Assembly: GCA_003284445.1 (NCBI GenBank) | Contig: QBVH01000007.1 | Span: 1 to 64,000 of the forward strand | Source of the DNA: Prochlorococcus sp. AG-311-D23 | GTDB taxonomy: Bacteria > Cyanobacteriota > Cyanobacteriia > PCC-6307 > Cyanobiaceae | DNA: 64,000 nt | Direction: 5' to 3' | Part shown: piece after piece, positions 1 through 11,068 of the stretch | How positions within the stretch are numbered: position 1 is the stretch's first letter | How the letters are laid out: each line of letters starts with the position of its first letter | Program-made: the position numbers and the translations under genes | The notes under the pieces: generated by a model | The model's input: the letters and a program-made list of their open reading frames with translations, nothing else | Databases searched by the model: none | What the model was told of the DNA's origin: nothing

Positions 1-36
1 CAAGTATTGATTAACATTTTGTAGATAGGTTTATTT

Positions 37-1122
37 ATGGGAAGTAGTTTCGGAAAACTTTTTACTATCAGCACCTTTGGTGAATCTCACGGAGGAGGTG
101 TTGGTGTGATTATTGATGGATGTCCTCCAAGGTTGGATCTTGATGTTAATGAAATACAAAATGATCTCAATCGAAGGAGGCCAGGACAAAGCAAAATAAC
201 TACTCCAAGAAACGAAAGTGATGAAGTTGAAATTCTTAGTGGTCTTTTAGGTAATAAAACCCTGGGAACACCAATTGCCATGGTTGTAAGAAATAAAGAT
301 CATCGGCCTACGGATTATTCTGAAATTAAAAAAACTTTTAGACCATCTCACGCTGATGCTACCTATCAGAAAAAATATGGAATTCAGGCTTCAAGTGGCG
401 GCGGGCGAGCATCAGCAAGAGAAACGATAGGTAGAGTTGCGGCCGGTTCTGTTGCGAAGCAACTTCTCGCTAAGTCTGCTAAAACGGAAATACTTGCTTG
501 GGTGAAGAGAATTCATGATATTGAGGCTGAGATTCATCCTAGTGAAGTTACTTTTGATCAGATTGAGAAAAATATTGTTCGATGTCCAAATCAATCAGCT
601 GCAGATTTAATGATTCAGAGAGTGGAGGCTTTTGGTAAAGAAGGTGACTCCTGTGGTGGAGTAATAGAATGTGTTGTTCGAAATCCGCCAATAGGTCTTG
701 GCATGCCTGTTTTTGATAAGTTAGAGGCTGATTTAGCAAAGGCATTAATGTCTTTGCCTGCCACTAAAGGGTTTGAAGTGGGATCAGGTTTCGGAGGCAC
801 TTATTTGAAAGGCAGCGAACATAATGATCCTTTTTTGCCATCTGATTCCGCTCAATTGAAAACTGCCACTAACAATTCAGGTGGAATTCAAGGAGGCATT
901 AGTAATGGTGAGGATATAGTTCTGAGAGTTGGCTTTAAACCAACAGCAACAATTAGGAAAAGTCAAAAGACGGTTGATGAGGATGGTAATGCCATAACTC
1001 TCAAGGCGACAGGAAGACATGATCCTTGTGTTTTGCCAAGGGCAGTTCCAATGGTTGAAGCAATGGTTGCGCTAGTTTTAGCTGATCACTTACTTAGACA
1101 AAAAGGTCAATGTAATGACTAA
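37..1122 (+). CDS. aroC: Chorismate synthase
   Basis: Full-length [56 protein letters not shown] and [18 protein letters not shown] are chorismate synthase signatures. Confidence 0.97.
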   Translation: MGSSFGKLFTISTFGESHGGGVGVIIDGCPPRLDLDVNEIQNDLNRRRPGQSKITTPRNESDEVEILSGLLGNKTLGTPIAMVVRNKDHRPTDYSEIKKTFRPSHADATYQKKYGIQASSGGGRASARETIGRVAAGSVAKQLLAKSAKTEILAWVKRIHDIEAEIHPSEVTFDQIEKNIVRCPNQSAADLMIQRVEAFGKEGDSCGGVIECVVRNPPIGLGMPVFDKLEADLAKALMSLPATKGFEVGSGFGGTYLKGSEHNDPFLPSDSAQLKTATNNSGGIQGGISNGEDIVLRVGFKPTATIRKSQKTVDEDGNAITLKATGRHDPCVLPRAVPMVEAMVALVLADHLLRQKGQCND

Positions 1123-1152
1123 TGCTCAAATAATTAATTATTTGAGCATTAG
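1119..1152. repeat. Perfect 34-bp palindrome overlapping the aroC stop codon, possible bidirectional terminator
   Basis: CTAATGCTCAAATAATT|AATTATTTGAGCATTAG, 17+17 with no mismatch and no spacer, between convergent aroC and the aldolase gene. Confidence 0.8.
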
Positions 1153-1161
1153 GATAAATTT

Positions 1162-1797
1162 TCAATAATCTTTGAGCCATATCTCTAGATCTTTGTCAGT
1201 TGTTTGACTTCGTAATTCTCTACCAATAACCAATGCATCGTATCCACTTTTTAGTAATTTTTTTAAACTTTTACTTTTAATTCCACCTGCACCAATAAAA
1301 AATGTATCCTTGGTTTTTAAGTCCTGTAATTCATTTAAAAAATTAATTCCTAATCTTGAGGCAGGAAATATTTTTATTATTTTATATCCTAGTTTGATTG
1401 CTTCTTTGAAATTTTCAATATTGGATATCCCTGGAATAACTAATTGATTATGTTTAATGGCTTTGATATGAATTTCTTTATTAAAGAATGGACTCATCGA
1501 ATAATTAAGATCTAATGATAAAATTGTATCTAAAGATTGCCTTGAAGAAATTGATGCAACACCTATATTAATTGATTTGAATTTATTTTTTATTTCTAAA
1601 ATTAGATTTACCCATTCTGGATTTGAATCCCACCCTATTTCAATATTTTTTATACCGATAATAGTTAGCTTCTCGATTTTAAGAAGTAAATCATCTTTTT
1701 TTTGAGTGAGATTAAAAAAGTTATGTTCTAGTCTAATTACAACTATAAGGGGCTGTATTCTAAGAGACTTTATTAAATTATTTTGCTTAACTTTCAA
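1162..1797 (-). CDS. KDPG/KHG aldolase family protein (Eda-like, divergent)
   Basis: TIM-barrel Eda-like pattern: NIEIGW, VIPGISN, GYKIIKIFPAS (Schiff-base Lys context), IGAGGIK. Confidence 0.75.
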   Translation of the reverse strand: MKVKQNNLIKSLRIQPLIVVIRLEHNFFNLTQKKDDLLLKIEKLTIIGIKNIEIGWDSNPEWVNLILEIKNKFKSINIGVASISSRQSLDTILSLDLNYSMSPFFNKEIHIKAIKHNQLVIPGISNIENFKEAIKLGYKIIKIFPASRLGINFLNELQDLKTKDTFFIGAGGIKSKSLKKLLKSGYDALVIGRELRSQTTDKDLEIWLKDY

Positions 1798-1812
1798 GAA
1801 TTATATTTTTTA

Positions 1813-3663
1813 CTAAGCGTATTCAGCAACTTTAACTTCATGGCGAATTAACAAATCCTGGAACTCTAGAGAATCAACGGTCTCAGTTTCCATAAGCATT
1901 GCTGTTAACTCTTCAAGTACCTGACGATTTTCATTTAAAGCCTTTTTAGCTCTTTCGTATGCAATTTCAACAAGAACTGAAACTTCTGAATCAATTGTTG
2001 CTGCTGTATCTTCTGAAAAATCTCTTTCTGCAGAGATGTCTCTACCAAGGAACATCCCACCTTGTGATCGTCCTAAAGCTACGGGGCCTAACTTGTCACT
2101 CATGCCAAATTTTGTAATCATTTGCCTAGCGACTGAAGCTACTTGCTTTAGATCATTTGATGCTCCTGTAGTTACTTCGTCTTCTCCATAAATAATTTCC
2201 TCAGCAACTCTTCCTCCAAGAGCAACAGCCATTTGATTTTGTAGATAAGACCTTGAATAAAGTCCAGATTCCATTCTTTCTTCACTTGGTGTGAAAAAAG
2301 TTAGTCCACCAGCACCACCTCTTGGAATGATTGATATCTTTTGCACAGGGTCATAATCAGGCATCACAGCACCAACTACAGCATGGCCAGCTTCATGATA
2401 AGCAACTAACTTTTTACGCTTTTCACTGATAACTGAGTCTTTCTTCTCAGGACCTACCATTATTCTCTCGATTGCATCACTAACTTCATCGTTGCTGACT
2501 TCTGTTAATTCTCTTCTGGCAGCCAATATGGCAGCTTCATTTAATAGATTTGCTAAATCAGCGCCGGTAAAACCAGGGGTCCTTCTAGCTACTTGATCAA
2601 GGTCAACTGACTTGGAAAGTGTTTTACTTTTTGCATGAACGTTCAGTATTTGCAATCTCCCTGAGTAATCAGGTCTATCAACAGTTACTTGTCTATCAAA
2701 TCTCCCTGGTCTCATGAGTGCTGAGTCGAGCACGTCAGGTCTGTTAGTAGCTGCAACAATGATTATTCCTGAATTTCCCTCAAATCCATCCATTTCAGTA
2801 AGTAATTGGTTTAGCGTTTGCTCTCTTTCATCGTTACCTCCTCCAAGTCCTGCTCCACGCTGACGACCAACAGCATCTATTTCATCAATGAAAACAATAC
2901 AAGGAGCATTTTTCTTTGCTTGTTCAAAAAGGTCTCTTACCCTGCTCGCGCCAACTCCAACAAACATCTCTACAAATTCAGATCCAGATATGGAAAAGAA
3001 AGGAACTGAAGCTTCACCTGCAACTGCCTTTGCAAGCAAAGTTTTACCTGTTCCAGGAGGCCCAACCAATAAAACACCTTTAGGGATTTTGGCTCCTACA
3101 GCTGTGAAGCGATCAGGATTTTTTAAGAAATCAACTACTTCAGTAAGTTCAAGCTTTGCACCCTCGATTCCAGCAACATCACCAAAAGTGATTTTTGTTT
3201 CAGGCTCCATTTGAAGTCTTGCTTTACTCTTTCCAAAATTCATAGCTGGATTTCCACCACCACCACCAGAGCCTGCTCTTCTAAATAGGAAGAATAGACC
3301 TCCTAGTAAAAGAATTGGAAAAATTAAGCTAGTAGCAGCTTGCTGTAAGGGATTGGCTTGAGTAGTAGGTTGTACAGCAATATCTACATCATTATCGGTT
3401 AGTAATTGGAGTAATTGTTGATCAGGAGCCAAATTAACCAAAGCCCTGTTTCCATCACTTTCAACAATTTGGGCAGTTCCTTTGTCAGGAGAAATAAGAA
3501 CTCTGCTTATTTGCTTCTCTTGAACAGCTTCTATGAAGTCGCTATATCTGAGTGTTCTAGATGCTTTTGTAGGGCTTGGCTTATCGAAAAAAGCACTTCC
3601 AACAAAAATGACAACTACAACAATTAGGACATAAAGACCAATGTTTCTCCAGCGTTTGTTCAA
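1813..3663 (-). CDS. ftsH: ATP-dependent zinc metalloprotease FtsH
   Basis: N-terminal TM segments, [18 protein letters not shown] Walker A, SRH region, HEAGH zinc motif. Confidence 0.97.
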   Translation of the reverse strand: MNKRWRNIGLYVLIVVVVIFVGSAFFDKPSPTKASRTLRYSDFIEAVQEKQISRVLISPDKGTAQIVESDGNRALVNLAPDQQLLQLLTDNDVDIAVQPTTQANPLQQAATSLIFPILLLGGLFFLFRRAGSGGGGGNPAMNFGKSKARLQMEPETKITFGDVAGIEGAKLELTEVVDFLKNPDRFTAVGAKIPKGVLLVGPPGTGKTLLAKAVAGEASVPFFSISGSEFVEMFVGVGASRVRDLFEQAKKNAPCIVFIDEIDAVGRQRGAGLGGGNDEREQTLNQLLTEMDGFEGNSGIIIVAATNRPDVLDSALMRPGRFDRQVTVDRPDYSGRLQILNVHAKSKTLSKSVDLDQVARRTPGFTGADLANLLNEAAILAARRELTEVSNDEVSDAIERIMVGPEKKDSVISEKRKKLVAYHEAGHAVVGAVMPDYDPVQKISIIPRGGAGGLTFFTPSEERMESGLYSRSYLQNQMAVALGGRVAEEIIYGEDEVTTGASNDLKQVASVARQMITKFGMSDKLGPVALGRSQGGMFLGRDISAERDFSEDTAATIDSEVSVLVEIAYERAKKALNENRQVLEELTAMLMETETVDSLEFQDLLIRHEVKVAEYA

Positions 3664-3706
3664 TGTTCTTTCATATCTTCTTTGAGTTTAATAGGAATAG
3701 GTCCAA

Positions 3707-4924
3707 CTATGCGGCTCTTAGTACATCAACGACGCTTTTAAATGCAAACCATTCAGGAATTTCTTCTCCACTTCTGAGCATTTTCCTGAATTGAGTGCCG
3801 CTCAATTTTTTTACATTTAATCCTTTTTCTTTAGCAAAATCAGCGGTTACGTAGCCTTCCTCCTCTGTAAACACAAGATTTAGAGATGGAACTGTTTGCA
3901 TTTCTAATTCTTGGCAGCACTTGTTTGCAAAATTTTGAGCATCATATGGACCATAAAAATCTTCACCACTCAGAGAGGACTTACAGCCGGCCATATCCCT
4001 TCCGATAATAAAATGAGTACAACCGTAATTTCTTCTGATAATCATGTGCTGCAAAGCCTCTCTTGGCCCGGCCATATGCATCGAATAAGGAAGATATGAC
4101 CACCTAATTTTTGGATTGTTAACTTCAGAGGCAAGTTTTTCATAGGTTTGAAATCTTACTGATCCAGGGATGTCATCTTCTTGAGTTGGTCCACAAGTTG
4201 GGTGAACAAGAACAACACCATTTTTACTGACATTATTTGCTTCTAAGGCTCTTGTGAAAAGCTCATAATGGGCTCTATGAATTGGATTCCTGCACTGGAA
4301 TGCAACTACATCTTCTCCAGAGGGTAGGTTCTCTCTTACTTGAGCAGGCGTTTGGCAAGTAAAAACTCTTTTAGGTAATTCTAGACCTTTAATTGAGCCC
4401 CCTAAATAATATTTTTTCCTCTCCATAGAGATCATTCTTACTGCTGGATGCTCCAAAGAAGTTGTTCCATAGCAAAATTGGGCTTCAATAACTCTGTCAG
4501 GAGTCCATTTTTCTTGTACTTCAAAAATTGCTAGCTCTTGATCTTTGTAATTGAGTACAACTGAATCTCCTGGATTTATATCTTCTCTATCTGTATCCAT
4601 CACAATTGGTAAACCAAAAAGCAAACCTGATTCGAGTCGATTTTGTTTAACAACTGAGTTGTAGTTTTTCTCACTCATGAATCCATTTAAAGGAGAAAAA
4701 GCACCTATCAAAAGAAGCTCAATATCACAAGCATTTCTATCAGAACAATTTAAAGTTTTAAAAGAATTGTTTTTTAATTCTTTTGCTTCTTTAGCAGATG
4801 CCATAAGATTTATCAGTTCTCCACCATACGGTTTGATCAAACCTGCAAGATTTTTATTTGAACTTTGCTTGCTAGTCATTTTCTCTTGAAGTAACCGGCA
4901 AATTCTCCCAGATCGAGGGCCCAT
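3707..4924 (-). CDS. sat: Sulfate adenylyltransferase (ATP sulfurylase); likely start is the internal Met at about 4879
   Basis: QCRNPIHRAHYELFTRA, GPREALQHMIIRRNYGCTHFIIGRDMAG motifs; MTSKQSSNK begins 15 codons inside the ORF. Confidence 0.95.
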   Translation of the reverse strand: MGPRSGRICRLLQEKMTSKQSSNKNLAGLIKPYGGELINLMASAKEAKELKNNSFKTLNCSDRNACDIELLLIGAFSPLNGFMSEKNYNSVVKQNRLESGLLFGLPIVMDTDREDINPGDSVVLNYKDQELAIFEVQEKWTPDRVIEAQFCYGTTSLEHPAVRMISMERKKYYLGGSIKGLELPKRVFTCQTPAQVRENLPSGEDVVAFQCRNPIHRAHYELFTRALEANNVSKNGVVLVHPTCGPTQEDDIPGSVRFQTYEKLASEVNNPKIRWSYLPYSMHMAGPREALQHMIIRRNYGCTHFIIGRDMAGCKSSLSGEDFYGPYDAQNFANKCCQELEMQTVPSLNLVFTEEEGYVTADFAKEKGLNVKKLSGTQFRKMLRSGEEIPEWFAFKSVVDVLRAA

Positions 4925-4956
4925 ATTTAAGAAATTGTTTTCATTAAATTCAGCCC

Positions 4957-4988
4957 AAAAAAAAAGAGGGTTTTAACCCCCTTTTTTT
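4957..4988 (-). terminator. Rho-independent-type terminator downstream of psbO
   Basis: On the minus strand GGGGGTTAAAACCCTCTTTTTTTTT; A/T runs on both sides make it potentially bidirectional. Confidence 0.75.
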
Positions 4989-5009
4989 ATTGATCAAGAT
5001 GATTATTTT

Positions 5010-5813
5010 TTAGGCTTTGCGACCATAGAAGATACCCTTGATTTTGATGTCAACAGGATCTTTTGATCCAAGGTCATTGTCTGAAGGTTGGATAGCAACA
5101 AATTGGCCACCAAATTCATCAGTGTCTGCATCAACACTATCGACAGTAAGTGTTATTTCACCTTTACCGCCAAGATCATCTTTAACATTTTCTCTTGCAA
5201 GATCATCATCATCACCACCACGAGCAATGAGTGCTTGAGCATATTCAACACCAGTAGATTTGGCTCGACTCTTTGGATCAAGAAAGTCTGCAGATCTATA
5301 GCTTGGAGTTGTTGTTGGACCTGAAAATTCAGCTCCTGGTTCAATTGATTTTCCTTTTTTGGATTCAGCAACCATCTCTTTAACAGAGAAAGCAAAAGGA
5401 AATTCTTCTCCATTTGGAGCTAGAACAGTAATTAGAGAGAAGTCAATACCACCTTTTTCAGTGAATTTCCCTCCAGAAAGATCTCCATAAACTTCATCAA
5501 GACTTGTATTGAAGCGAGGACTGATAATTTTTGCTAGTGCAAAATCAGATTTATTTCGCTTGTTACCTGGAAGTTTTACTGAAACTTCTGTTGGCTGAAG
5601 GCATAAACTTTTAAATTGACCATCAGCATTAATAGAACCCGATGAACCCGCTGGTAAAACAGTGCAAGCATCAGCTTGGCCAGTATTAACAACATTGCCA
5701 AAACGAGCATTACCTTGCTCGCGCCCTTTTAAAGCTGCAGATGCGCTTGATGGGAGAGTTGTAAAGGTGAGACAAAAAGCCAGCATCAAAGCCAGCAGAG
5801 GACGAAATCGCAT
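5010..5813 (-). CDS. psbO: Photosystem II manganese-stabilizing protein PsbO
   Basis: Signal peptide, then VVNTGQADACTVLPAG, LCLQPTEVSVKLPG and a FYGRKA-type C terminus. Confidence 0.96.
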   Translation of the reverse strand: MRFRPLLALMLAFCLTFTTLPSSASAALKGREQGNARFGNVVNTGQADACTVLPAGSSGSINADGQFKSLCLQPTEVSVKLPGNKRNKSDFALAKIISPRFNTSLDEVYGDLSGGKFTEKGGIDFSLITVLAPNGEEFPFAFSVKEMVAESKKGKSIEPGAEFSGPTTTPSYRSADFLDPKSRAKSTGVEYAQALIARGGDDDDLARENVKDDLGGKGEITLTVDSVDADTDEFGGQFVAIQPSDNDLGSKDPVDIKIKGIFYGRKA

Positions 5814-5830
5814 GAGAGGGCTAGATGACT

Positions 5831-5844
5831 GCGGTCGAAACCGC
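5831..5844 (-). promoter_or_regulatory. Small hairpin with TTCG loop in the psbO 5' leader
   Basis: Minus strand GCGGT-TTCG-ACCGC, 17 nt upstream of the psbO ATG. Confidence 0.5.
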
Positions 5845-6042
5845 CCAATTAATTCAGTTGGGATATTACAGGTATCAAATACTTCTTATCACAAGCATTT
5901 GATAGCTCTATACAACCCGTAGCTTTTGCTTTGATGGGTTTACTACTCCTAGTTCATTCGAAACCCAATCATAGCAGTCTTTTTTGGCGCTTAGACTCTG
6001 ATTTTAGAAAAAAAACAAATTCGAAAAATATCAATAAATTTT

Positions 6043-7299
6043 CTATTTTAAATTTCTAATTTCATCTAAAAGTTGATGGGATATTGCAAGTTTTGTTGAG
6101 AAAGATAAGTTTTTGACCATTTTTTTTGGACCTAACAAAAAACCACTGTTGAAGTTTTCATCAAATCCTTGTCCAGCTCTGTCAATGGGATTGGTCATGA
6201 GAAGGTCGCAACCTTTTGAAACTCTTTTATTCTCTCCTTTTTCAATAATTTCGTTATCACTTCCTGTTTCAGCAGCAAAACCTAAGAAAATTTGATTTTC
6301 TAATTTTTTTCTCGTTTGATTTTTGATTATGTCTGATGTCATTTCTAAATTATCAAAAATGGACTTTAAAAAAAATTCTTTAGAGATTTTTTGTTCACTT
6401 GGACTATTATTTTTGAAATCTGATATTGCTGCAGCCATAACAATGACCTGAGCAGATGCTTGTAAATCATCAATTTTTGCTCCCATTTCATTTGAAGTTC
6501 TAACTGGATAAGTATTCAGTCCCTCAAGAAGATCTTGTTGAATACTTACTGGTCCATGAACTAAATCGACCTCTGCACCTCTTAACTTTGCCGCTTGAGC
6601 TATAAAAACCCCCATCTTTCCACTGCTTCGATTTGTTATTTGTCTTACGGCATCTAAAGCCTCGATGGTAGGACCAGCCGATATTAGAAACCTTATGTCT
6701 TTTAAATCTTTAGTGAGAAATTTATTTTCTTCATGGAAAATAAATGCACTTTCAGAGGCCAATTCAATAATATCTAAACTGACCATTTTCCCATCACCAA
6801 CTCTGTCGCAAGCTAAAAGCCCTTCACTAGGTTCGAGAGTAATAACTTGGTCAATATTTTTAACGTAATTCCAGTTCTTTTTTACTGATTGATGTGCCCA
6901 CATTGAAGTGTTCATAGCAGCAGCCATAATTATTTGAGATTGACTAGCTAAAAGAATGCTCGCTAAAAGCCCATCAGCACTTCCACTAGTAAATCTGGAT
7001 AATGATGTGGCGCTCATGGGTGCAACAATAATTAGTTCTGCCCATTCAGCAAGAGCGATGTGTAATGGCTTGGTTTGAGAGTCAGCCCATTGATCTTTAT
7101 CTTGATAACATTTATTTCTGCTTAAAGTAGACAAAGATAAGGGGCTAACTAAATTAGCGGCGCTTTGCGTTATGACGCATTTGACCTCTGCTCCAGCTTT
7201 AATTAAGCGGCTAACTAAAGTAGGAGCTTTAACAGCTGCAATACTTCCTGTAACAGCAACTAATATTTTTTTTCCAGATAAAGAAGTTGAATTAATCAT
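6043..7299 (-). CDS. coaBC: Bifunctional phosphopantothenoylcysteine decarboxylase / phosphopantothenate-cysteine ligase
   Basis: KILVAVTGSIAAVKAPTLVSRLIKAGAEV, AAAMNTSMW, SAGPTIEALDAVRQITNRSSGKMG, FAAETG. Confidence 0.95.
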   Translation of the reverse strand: MINSTSLSGKKILVAVTGSIAAVKAPTLVSRLIKAGAEVKCVITQSAANLVSPLSLSTLSRNKCYQDKDQWADSQTKPLHIALAEWAELIIVAPMSATSLSRFTSGSADGLLASILLASQSQIIMAAAMNTSMWAHQSVKKNWNYVKNIDQVITLEPSEGLLACDRVGDGKMVSLDIIELASESAFIFHEENKFLTKDLKDIRFLISAGPTIEALDAVRQITNRSSGKMGVFIAQAAKLRGAEVDLVHGPVSIQQDLLEGLNTYPVRTSNEMGAKIDDLQASAQVIVMAAAISDFKNNSPSEQKISKEFFLKSIFDNLEMTSDIIKNQTRKKLENQIFLGFAAETGSDNEIIEKGENKRVSKGCDLLMTNPIDRAGQGFDENFNSGFLLGPKKMVKNLSFSTKLAISHQLLDEIRNLK

Positions 7300-7501
7300 G
7301 ATAATTTTATTTTATATCAAATAGACCTTGAAAAATATTTTTCGAATTTTAAATAAACTACAATTTGTTATTCAAGGAAAATTGATTTTTTAGATCTTGG
7401 ATGAAGATAATTTATTTTTGCTTTATTAGAACTTTCATTTATTATATTTATGTTCAAGAGTTAACAAAGAAAATCTGAGGTAATTTTCAATCTTTTCTCT
7501 T

Positions 7502-7843
7502 ATGACTCCAAGAATGCAGAAAACATTTTTATATAAATCATCTACAAAGATTGTTAATAGATTAGCAAATTGGGCTGCAAATCCTTGGAGAAGGTATTCA
7601 TTGCTAGCAATAATTTTTTTAATAGGCTTTTTATTAGGCAGTTCTCTAGGTATGATTAATGGTGTATTAGCTTTAATGGATCCTGTTGGAGCATTTATTG
7701 CATTAATATTTTTGGAGTTACTAATTCAAGCTAGATTTTTATTTTTAAAGTCTAATAAACCAATAATACTAGTTAGGGTTTTTGATATGTTCAGAATAGG
7801 ATTAGCTTATGGACTTTTTTCAGAAGGTTTAAAACTATTATAA
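7502..7843 (+). CDS. DUF565 / Ycf20-like membrane protein
   Basis: Small protein with NPWRRYSLLAIIFLIGFLLGSSLG and FDMFRIGLAYGLFSEGLKLL, typical of cyanobacterial Ycf20/DUF565. Confidence 0.75.
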   Translation: MTPRMQKTFLYKSSTKIVNRLANWAANPWRRYSLLAIIFLIGFLLGSSLGMINGVLALMDPVGAFIALIFLELLIQARFLFLKSNKPIILVRVFDMFRIGLAYGLFSEGLKLL

Positions 7844-7849
7844 ATATAA

Positions 7850-8869
7850 TTAATCATTTTTATTTAACCCGAGTAAATACAACAAAGCCATTCTTGTTGG
7901 AATACCATTTTCTACTTGTTTACTTATAAGGTTGATTGAATTATCTTCAACTAATCGACTGCTTATTTCTATTCCTCTATTCACTGGTCCAGGATGAAGA
8001 ACGGGAACTTTCTTTTCACACCATTTTAAACTTTCATGTGTTATTCCATATTGGGCATAATAACTATCAAGATCTGTAAGCATGTTTTGCTTCATTCTTT
8101 CTTTCTGTAATCTAAGTGCCATAACGGCATCACTATCTTTTAATGCCTCTTTTAGTGATCTTTTTAGGAAAACAGAACCTCGTTTATTAATGGGATCAAT
8201 TTTTTGCCCCGGCGGAGGATTGACAACAAAATCAATGAATTCCACTGGAAGAAGGCTTGGAGGTCCACATAGTGTTACCTCAGCTCCGCATGCCGTTAGA
8301 GCCCAAAGGTTTGATCTGGCAACTCTAGAATGAAGAATATCTCCAACGATTGTGATTTTTTTATTTAAAAGACTATGAGTTGATGGTTCCTTTGGATTGA
8401 AAAAAGTGGCAAGTGTAAATAGATCCAAAAGACCTTGACTTGGATGGCTATGAAATCCATCACCTGCATTGAGAATGGATGTATTGATGTTATTTACGTC
8501 TACATAATTAGCTAAATCTGCGGGCACATTTGTTGACTCATGCCTAATTACTAAGATATCAGCCCCCATTGATATGTATGTGAGAATAGTGTCTAAAGGA
8601 GTCTCTCCTTTGCTTAGAGAACTTGCAGATAGAGAAAAATTTTGAACATCAGCAGAAAGTCTTTTTGCTGCAAGTTCAAAGCTAGTTCTTGTTCTTGTGC
8701 TTGGCTCGAAAAATAAGTTGGCTATTAATCTTCCTTGAAGTGCGGGAAGTTTTCTAGAACTAGATTTATGGACATCTTTAAATCTTGTTGTTAGTTCTAA
8801 GACTGTGTTGTAATCCTCTAAAGAAAAAGTAGATAAATCAAGAACGTGATTATGTTTCCAATTATTCAT
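7850..8869 (-). CDS. pyrB: Aspartate carbamoyltransferase catalytic subunit
   Basis: [43 protein letters not shown]. Confidence 0.97.
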   Translation of the reverse strand: MNNWKHNHVLDLSTFSLEDYNTVLELTTRFKDVHKSSSRKLPALQGRLIANLFFEPSTRTRTSFELAAKRLSADVQNFSLSASSLSKGETPLDTILTYISMGADILVIRHESTNVPADLANYVDVNNINTSILNAGDGFHSHPSQGLLDLFTLATFFNPKEPSTHSLLNKKITIVGDILHSRVARSNLWALTACGAEVTLCGPPSLLPVEFIDFVVNPPPGQKIDPINKRGSVFLKRSLKEALKDSDAVMALRLQKERMKQNMLTDLDSYYAQYGITHESLKWCEKKVPVLHPGPVNRGIEISSRLVEDNSINLISKQVENGIPTRMALLYLLGLNKND

Positions 8870-9435
8870 AATTCCTCAAATGTGGATGGTGACCAACACT
8901 TATTTTTTTGTGGTATTCGATCACCTCTAACCCTTTTGCTAACACTTCTACTACTTTTAAGGTACCAACGCCAACGTATATCTTTAGCTTGTGAAATGCC
9001 AATTCTTGTGGTCTGAACAATATTTCCCATGCTTGTTAAATTTTCTCCCTCTGTTAACCAATAATCATTTGCCGGTGACAAGGGTAAATTGTCAAAATTC
9101 CTATTTAATCCAAATCTTTTTGCCAATAGCCCTGGCCCAGAGGCAATTCTCTCATTTTCTCCTTTTATTGCTATCGATCGAAGAAGTACACCATTTGCCC
9201 AGTTTTTTTTTCCAGTAACAATATTTACACAACTATTAACTCCATATGAAAGGTATATGTAAAAGTTACCCGGTTCCCCAAAAAGGGTTTCGTTTCTTTG
9301 AGTTCTCCCTGAGAAGCCATGGCATGAAGCTTCTTCTTGAGAATAAGCCTCAGTTTCGACAATTACGCCAGCAAGATAGCTGTTTTTTGATAAGCGTTTA
9401 ATTAAAAAACAGCCAATTAAGTCAGGGGCAACCAT
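8866..9435 (-). CDS. DNA-3-methyladenine glycosylase (AAG/MPG family)
   Basis: [43 protein letters not shown]; starts upstream of pyrB with a 4-nt overlap. Confidence 0.93.
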   Translation of the reverse strand: MVAPDLIGCFLIKRLSKNSYLAGVIVETEAYSQEEASCHGFSGRTQRNETLFGEPGNFYIYLSYGVNSCVNIVTGKKNWANGVLLRSIAIKGENERIASGPGLLAKRFGLNRNFDNLPLSPANDYWLTEGENLTSMGNIVQTTRIGISQAKDIRWRWYLKSSRSVSKRVRGDRIPQKNKCWSPSTFEEL

Positions 9436-9687
9436 ATGAGATGGCCTTGCAAAGAATTCTTTTGTAAGAAGTGAGATTTGCTTACTATTTCTTTTTAATC
9501 CATATTACTTTCTAAATAATGGATTTCTCTATCTTGCTGATTAATCTACCAACACTTAAGATGTTAAAAAGGTAATCAAATGGAAAAATGCTATATGAAC
9601 TTATTGTCTAAAGAAAGAACAAAAATCTTTGTCTAATCAGGCATCTATATCATTATCTAAAGATCTTGAAAATTTTCTAACATAATC

Positions 9688-9975
9688 ATGACTAAAATTT
9701 CTTCATCTGATGTTCGTAAGGTTGCACAGTTAGCTCGTTTAGAACTTCCAGAAGATCAAATAGAAACCTATACAGAGCAACTCGAAGAAATACTTTCTTA
9801 TGTTGATCAATTGAAAGAGATAGATACTGAAAATATCCCTCCAACTACAAGAGCAGTAGAGGTGGTTAATGTTGTGAGGGAGGATTTAGTTGAAGTTAAT
9901 TGCTCAAGAGAAGATCTTCTTAATCAAGCACCCCATAGGGAAGGTGATTTTTTTAGAGTTCCCAAAATACTTTAA
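9688..9975 (+). CDS. gatC: Aspartyl/glutamyl-tRNA amidotransferase subunit C
   Basis: [45 protein letters not shown]. Confidence 0.95.
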   Translation: MTKISSSDVRKVAQLARLELPEDQIETYTEQLEEILSYVDQLKEIDTENIPPTTRAVEVVNVVREDLVEVNCSREDLLNQAPHREGDFFRVPKIL

Positions 9976-9987
9976 ATTTAAGAATTA

Positions 9988-11019
9988 TCATTTACGCTCC
10001 GTTTTGATTCTTGTTTTATGAATTAATTTAATAAATTTTCTCCTCCAATTATTTGTAGGTAATATTCTCGCTATGGGTCTTAACTTACTTCTTCTTTCTT
10101 TATGACTTCTAATCCCAAGTAAAATATCATAAAGAAAATTTAGACTATCTTTTTTAGTTTGAAAAATCCCCATTCTTTGAGGCGACCCTTTTTGATCTAA
10201 AAGTGGTTTTGTGGCCTCGTAGGCTGGTTTATATTCAAACCATGGAATAGAGGGCCATAAATGATGAACTAAATGATAATTTTGACCCATTATTAGTAAG
10301 TTCATTAATTTACTTGGATAAACTCTTGCGTTCTTCCATCTATTCCTAGACCGAAAAGGTCTATGTGGTAAGTAATCAAAAAATATTCCTAAGGTAACTC
10401 CAACCATTAACGCTGGTCCAAACCATAAATTATAAATAACATTCATAAAATTATATTTAATTCCGGCAATGACTATGCAAATAAATATTCCTCTCTCAAT
10501 TCCCCATTGCATTAGTTCAAACTTTCTCCAAAGTTTTCGCTCGAAGAAAAAATATTCATGATAAAAAAATCTTGGAGCAATTAACCAAATAGGTCCAAAG
10601 GTGCTAACTATGTGATCTGGGTCATTTTTGGGGTCATTAACGTATTTGTGATGCTCTAGATGAACTCTTGTGAAAACTGGGAAACTAAAACCTAGTAATA
10701 TCGCTGACCCATGCCCCATGAATTGATTGATCCATTTGTTTGGATGGGCAGCATTGTGGCAGGCATCATGAATAACGGTCCCTTCCATATGAAGAGCTAA
10801 AAAAGCTAATGCAACTAAAATTGGTAACGGCCAATTCCCTTGGTACCACTGCCAAATACTAATTATTGCAAGTAAATAACCACCAAAGAAAAGTAACAAA
10901 GTTAAGTTTAGAGGCTTGGGCGGATCGAGATATTCTTGTATCCCCTTTTGCCAGTCACGCAACGACTTAAGTTTTTCCTTAGCCTCATTTTTATCAGACC
11001 TCGATAAGCACTGGGTCAT
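9988..11019 (-). CDS. crtR: Beta-carotene hydroxylase (fatty-acid-desaturase-like)
   Basis: Di-iron His boxes HDACHNAAH, HLEHHKYVNDP, NYHLVHHLWPSIPW in a membrane desaturase fold. Confidence 0.9.
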   Translation of the reverse strand: MTQCLSRSDKNEAKEKLKSLRDWQKGIQEYLDPPKPLNLTLLLFFGGYLLAIISIWQWYQGNWPLPILVALAFLALHMEGTVIHDACHNAAHPNKWINQFMGHGSAILLGFSFPVFTRVHLEHHKYVNDPKNDPDHIVSTFGPIWLIAPRFFYHEYFFFERKLWRKFELMQWGIERGIFICIVIAGIKYNFMNVIYNLWFGPALMVGVTLGIFFDYLPHRPFRSRNRWKNARVYPSKLMNLLIMGQNYHLVHHLWPSIPWFEYKPAYEATKPLLDQKGSPQRMGIFQTKKDSLNFLYDILLGIRSHKERRSKLRPIARILPTNNWRRKFIKLIHKTRIKTERK

Positions 11020-11068
11020 TGCTGGATGTGATTGAGATTAATTGAGTTCGTACAGCTTAATTAAAAAA

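Noticed and set aside
2888-3214. 108-aa plus-strand ORF antisense to ftsH
   Set aside because: Antisense shadow of the conserved AAA+ domain.
4880-4924. N-terminal 15-aa extension of sat
   Set aside because: MTSKQSSNKNLAGLIKPYGG looks like the natural N terminus; the extension MGPRSGRICRLLQEK has no homology-like character.
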